Below are positions 22,891 through 23,011 of a DNA stretch of 23,011 bases, one piece after another (positions within the stretch are counted from its first letter, which is position 1; the number at the start of each line of letters is the position of its first letter). The notes beneath the pieces are model-generated. The model was not told the origin of the DNA. It saw only the letters and a program-made list of their open reading frames with translations, and ran no database searches. Made by a program: the position numbers and the translations under genes. Location: positions 1-23,011 of the forward strand of contig JASLHB010000089.1 of NCBI GenBank assembly GCA_030149965.1, written 5' to 3'. The stretch is from Wohlfahrtiimonas sp. (GTDB lineage Bacteria > Pseudomonadota > Gammaproteobacteria > Cardiobacteriales > Wohlfahrtiimonadaceae).

Positions 22891-22918
22891 TTGACAACGG
22901 TTTTTAAAGTTGTATAAT
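22891..22918 (+). promoter_or_regulatory. rrn promoter P2
   Basis: Perfect TTGACA (22891-22896) and TATAAT (22913-22918) with a 16-bp spacer. An A-rich stretch (22858-22885) could act as an UP element. The spacer carries a small inverted repeat (ACAAC 22894-22898 / GTTGT 22909-22913). Confidence 0.88.
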
Positions 22919-22931
22919 CATCTGCTCTTCA

Positions 22932-22998
22932 CGAGGTTGAGTTACTTAACTCCCTCGAAGTTCTTTAACAGATTAATCTTAAGTGGTTTGTGTGGGAG
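22932..22998 (+). promoter_or_regulatory. rRNA antitermination leader (boxB-like hairpin, boxA, boxC)
   Basis: The hairpin 22932-22957 (CGAGG-tt-GAGTT / AACTC-CCTCG, loop ACTT) is followed by boxA GTTCTTTAACA (22960-22970) and a boxC-like TGTGTGGGAG (22989-22998). The order and sequence match enterobacterial rrn leaders, where NusA/B/E/G bind boxA to prevent Rho termination. A 16S gene is expected beyond the right edge. Confidence 0.85.
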
Positions 22999-23011
22999 CT
23001 TGTATTAAGGT

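Larger units (their letters stand above)
22329..23011 (+). other. Gene-free upstream region of an rRNA operon
   Basis: About 680 bases without a credible gene. After the pfk terminator there is an AT-rich, T-tract-rich stretch (22400-22670), then a Fis-like site, two perfect-consensus promoters 193 bp apart and an antitermination leader. The 16S gene would begin beyond the right edge. A 78-codon minus-strand frame (22495-22731) runs through it but has low-complexity Lys/Asn/Gln content and overlaps the promoter. Confidence 0.8.

Noticed and set aside
1..23011. CRISPR arrays, tRNA genes, transposases or integrases
   Set aside because: I saw no regularly spaced repeats, no cloverleaf with a CCA end and no recombinase motif. 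The only long direct repeat is the mfd-tail pair.

Overview
The window looks like core chromosome of a low-GC gammaproteobacterium. The evidence is a fused RlmKL, an E. coli-type class II aldolase, FimV, EpmA, a YdfG-like SDR, YgfZ, and an rRNA leader with a boxB-like hairpin, boxA and boxC in the enterobacterial order. The AT-rich DNA and mixture of genes fit something like the Cardiobacteriales (Wohlfahrtiimonas/Ignatzschineria type), but that placement is a guess made without a database search.

Layout. Bases 1-2802 (minus) carry a SUF Fe-S operon: Rrf2 regulator, sufB, sufC and the first 29 codons of sufD, behind a promoter region with a Fur-box-like sequence. Then come rlmKL (minus), a DUF6232-like membrane protein (+) and mfd (+). 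The last 35 bp of mfd (shortly before its stop) recur 760 bp downstream, and the interval between the copies holds one secreted orphan gene. This is the clearest sign of insertion or rearrangement in the window. A convergent orphan five-helix membrane protein follows. Next are fba and rlmB (+), each with a strong terminator, then ghrA with a small membrane protein (minus). fimV (+) is followed by its terminator and, almost without a gap, by epmA and a ydfG-like SDR. alr (minus) and ygfZ-pfkA (+) are divergent. The window closes with a ~680-bp gene-free region that is the promoter and leader of an rRNA operon lying beyond the right edge.

Functional themes: Fe-S assembly (SUF, with YgfZ at the other end), ribosome and translation maintenance (RlmKL, RlmB, EpmA, rrn promoter), glycolysis (Fba, Pfk), transcription-coupled repair (Mfd) and cell envelope (FimV, Alr). 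Most genes sit in short units bounded by intrinsic terminators, so the units are easy to define.

The points most worth a second look are the duplicated mfd tail flanking an orphan secreted gene, a duplicated promoter-plus-leader module in front of the rRNA operon with a near-ideal Fis-type site upstream, and a phosphofructokinase that combines an ATP-type Gly with a PPi-type Lys. I found no CRISPR array, transposase, integrase, tRNA or obvious defence system.
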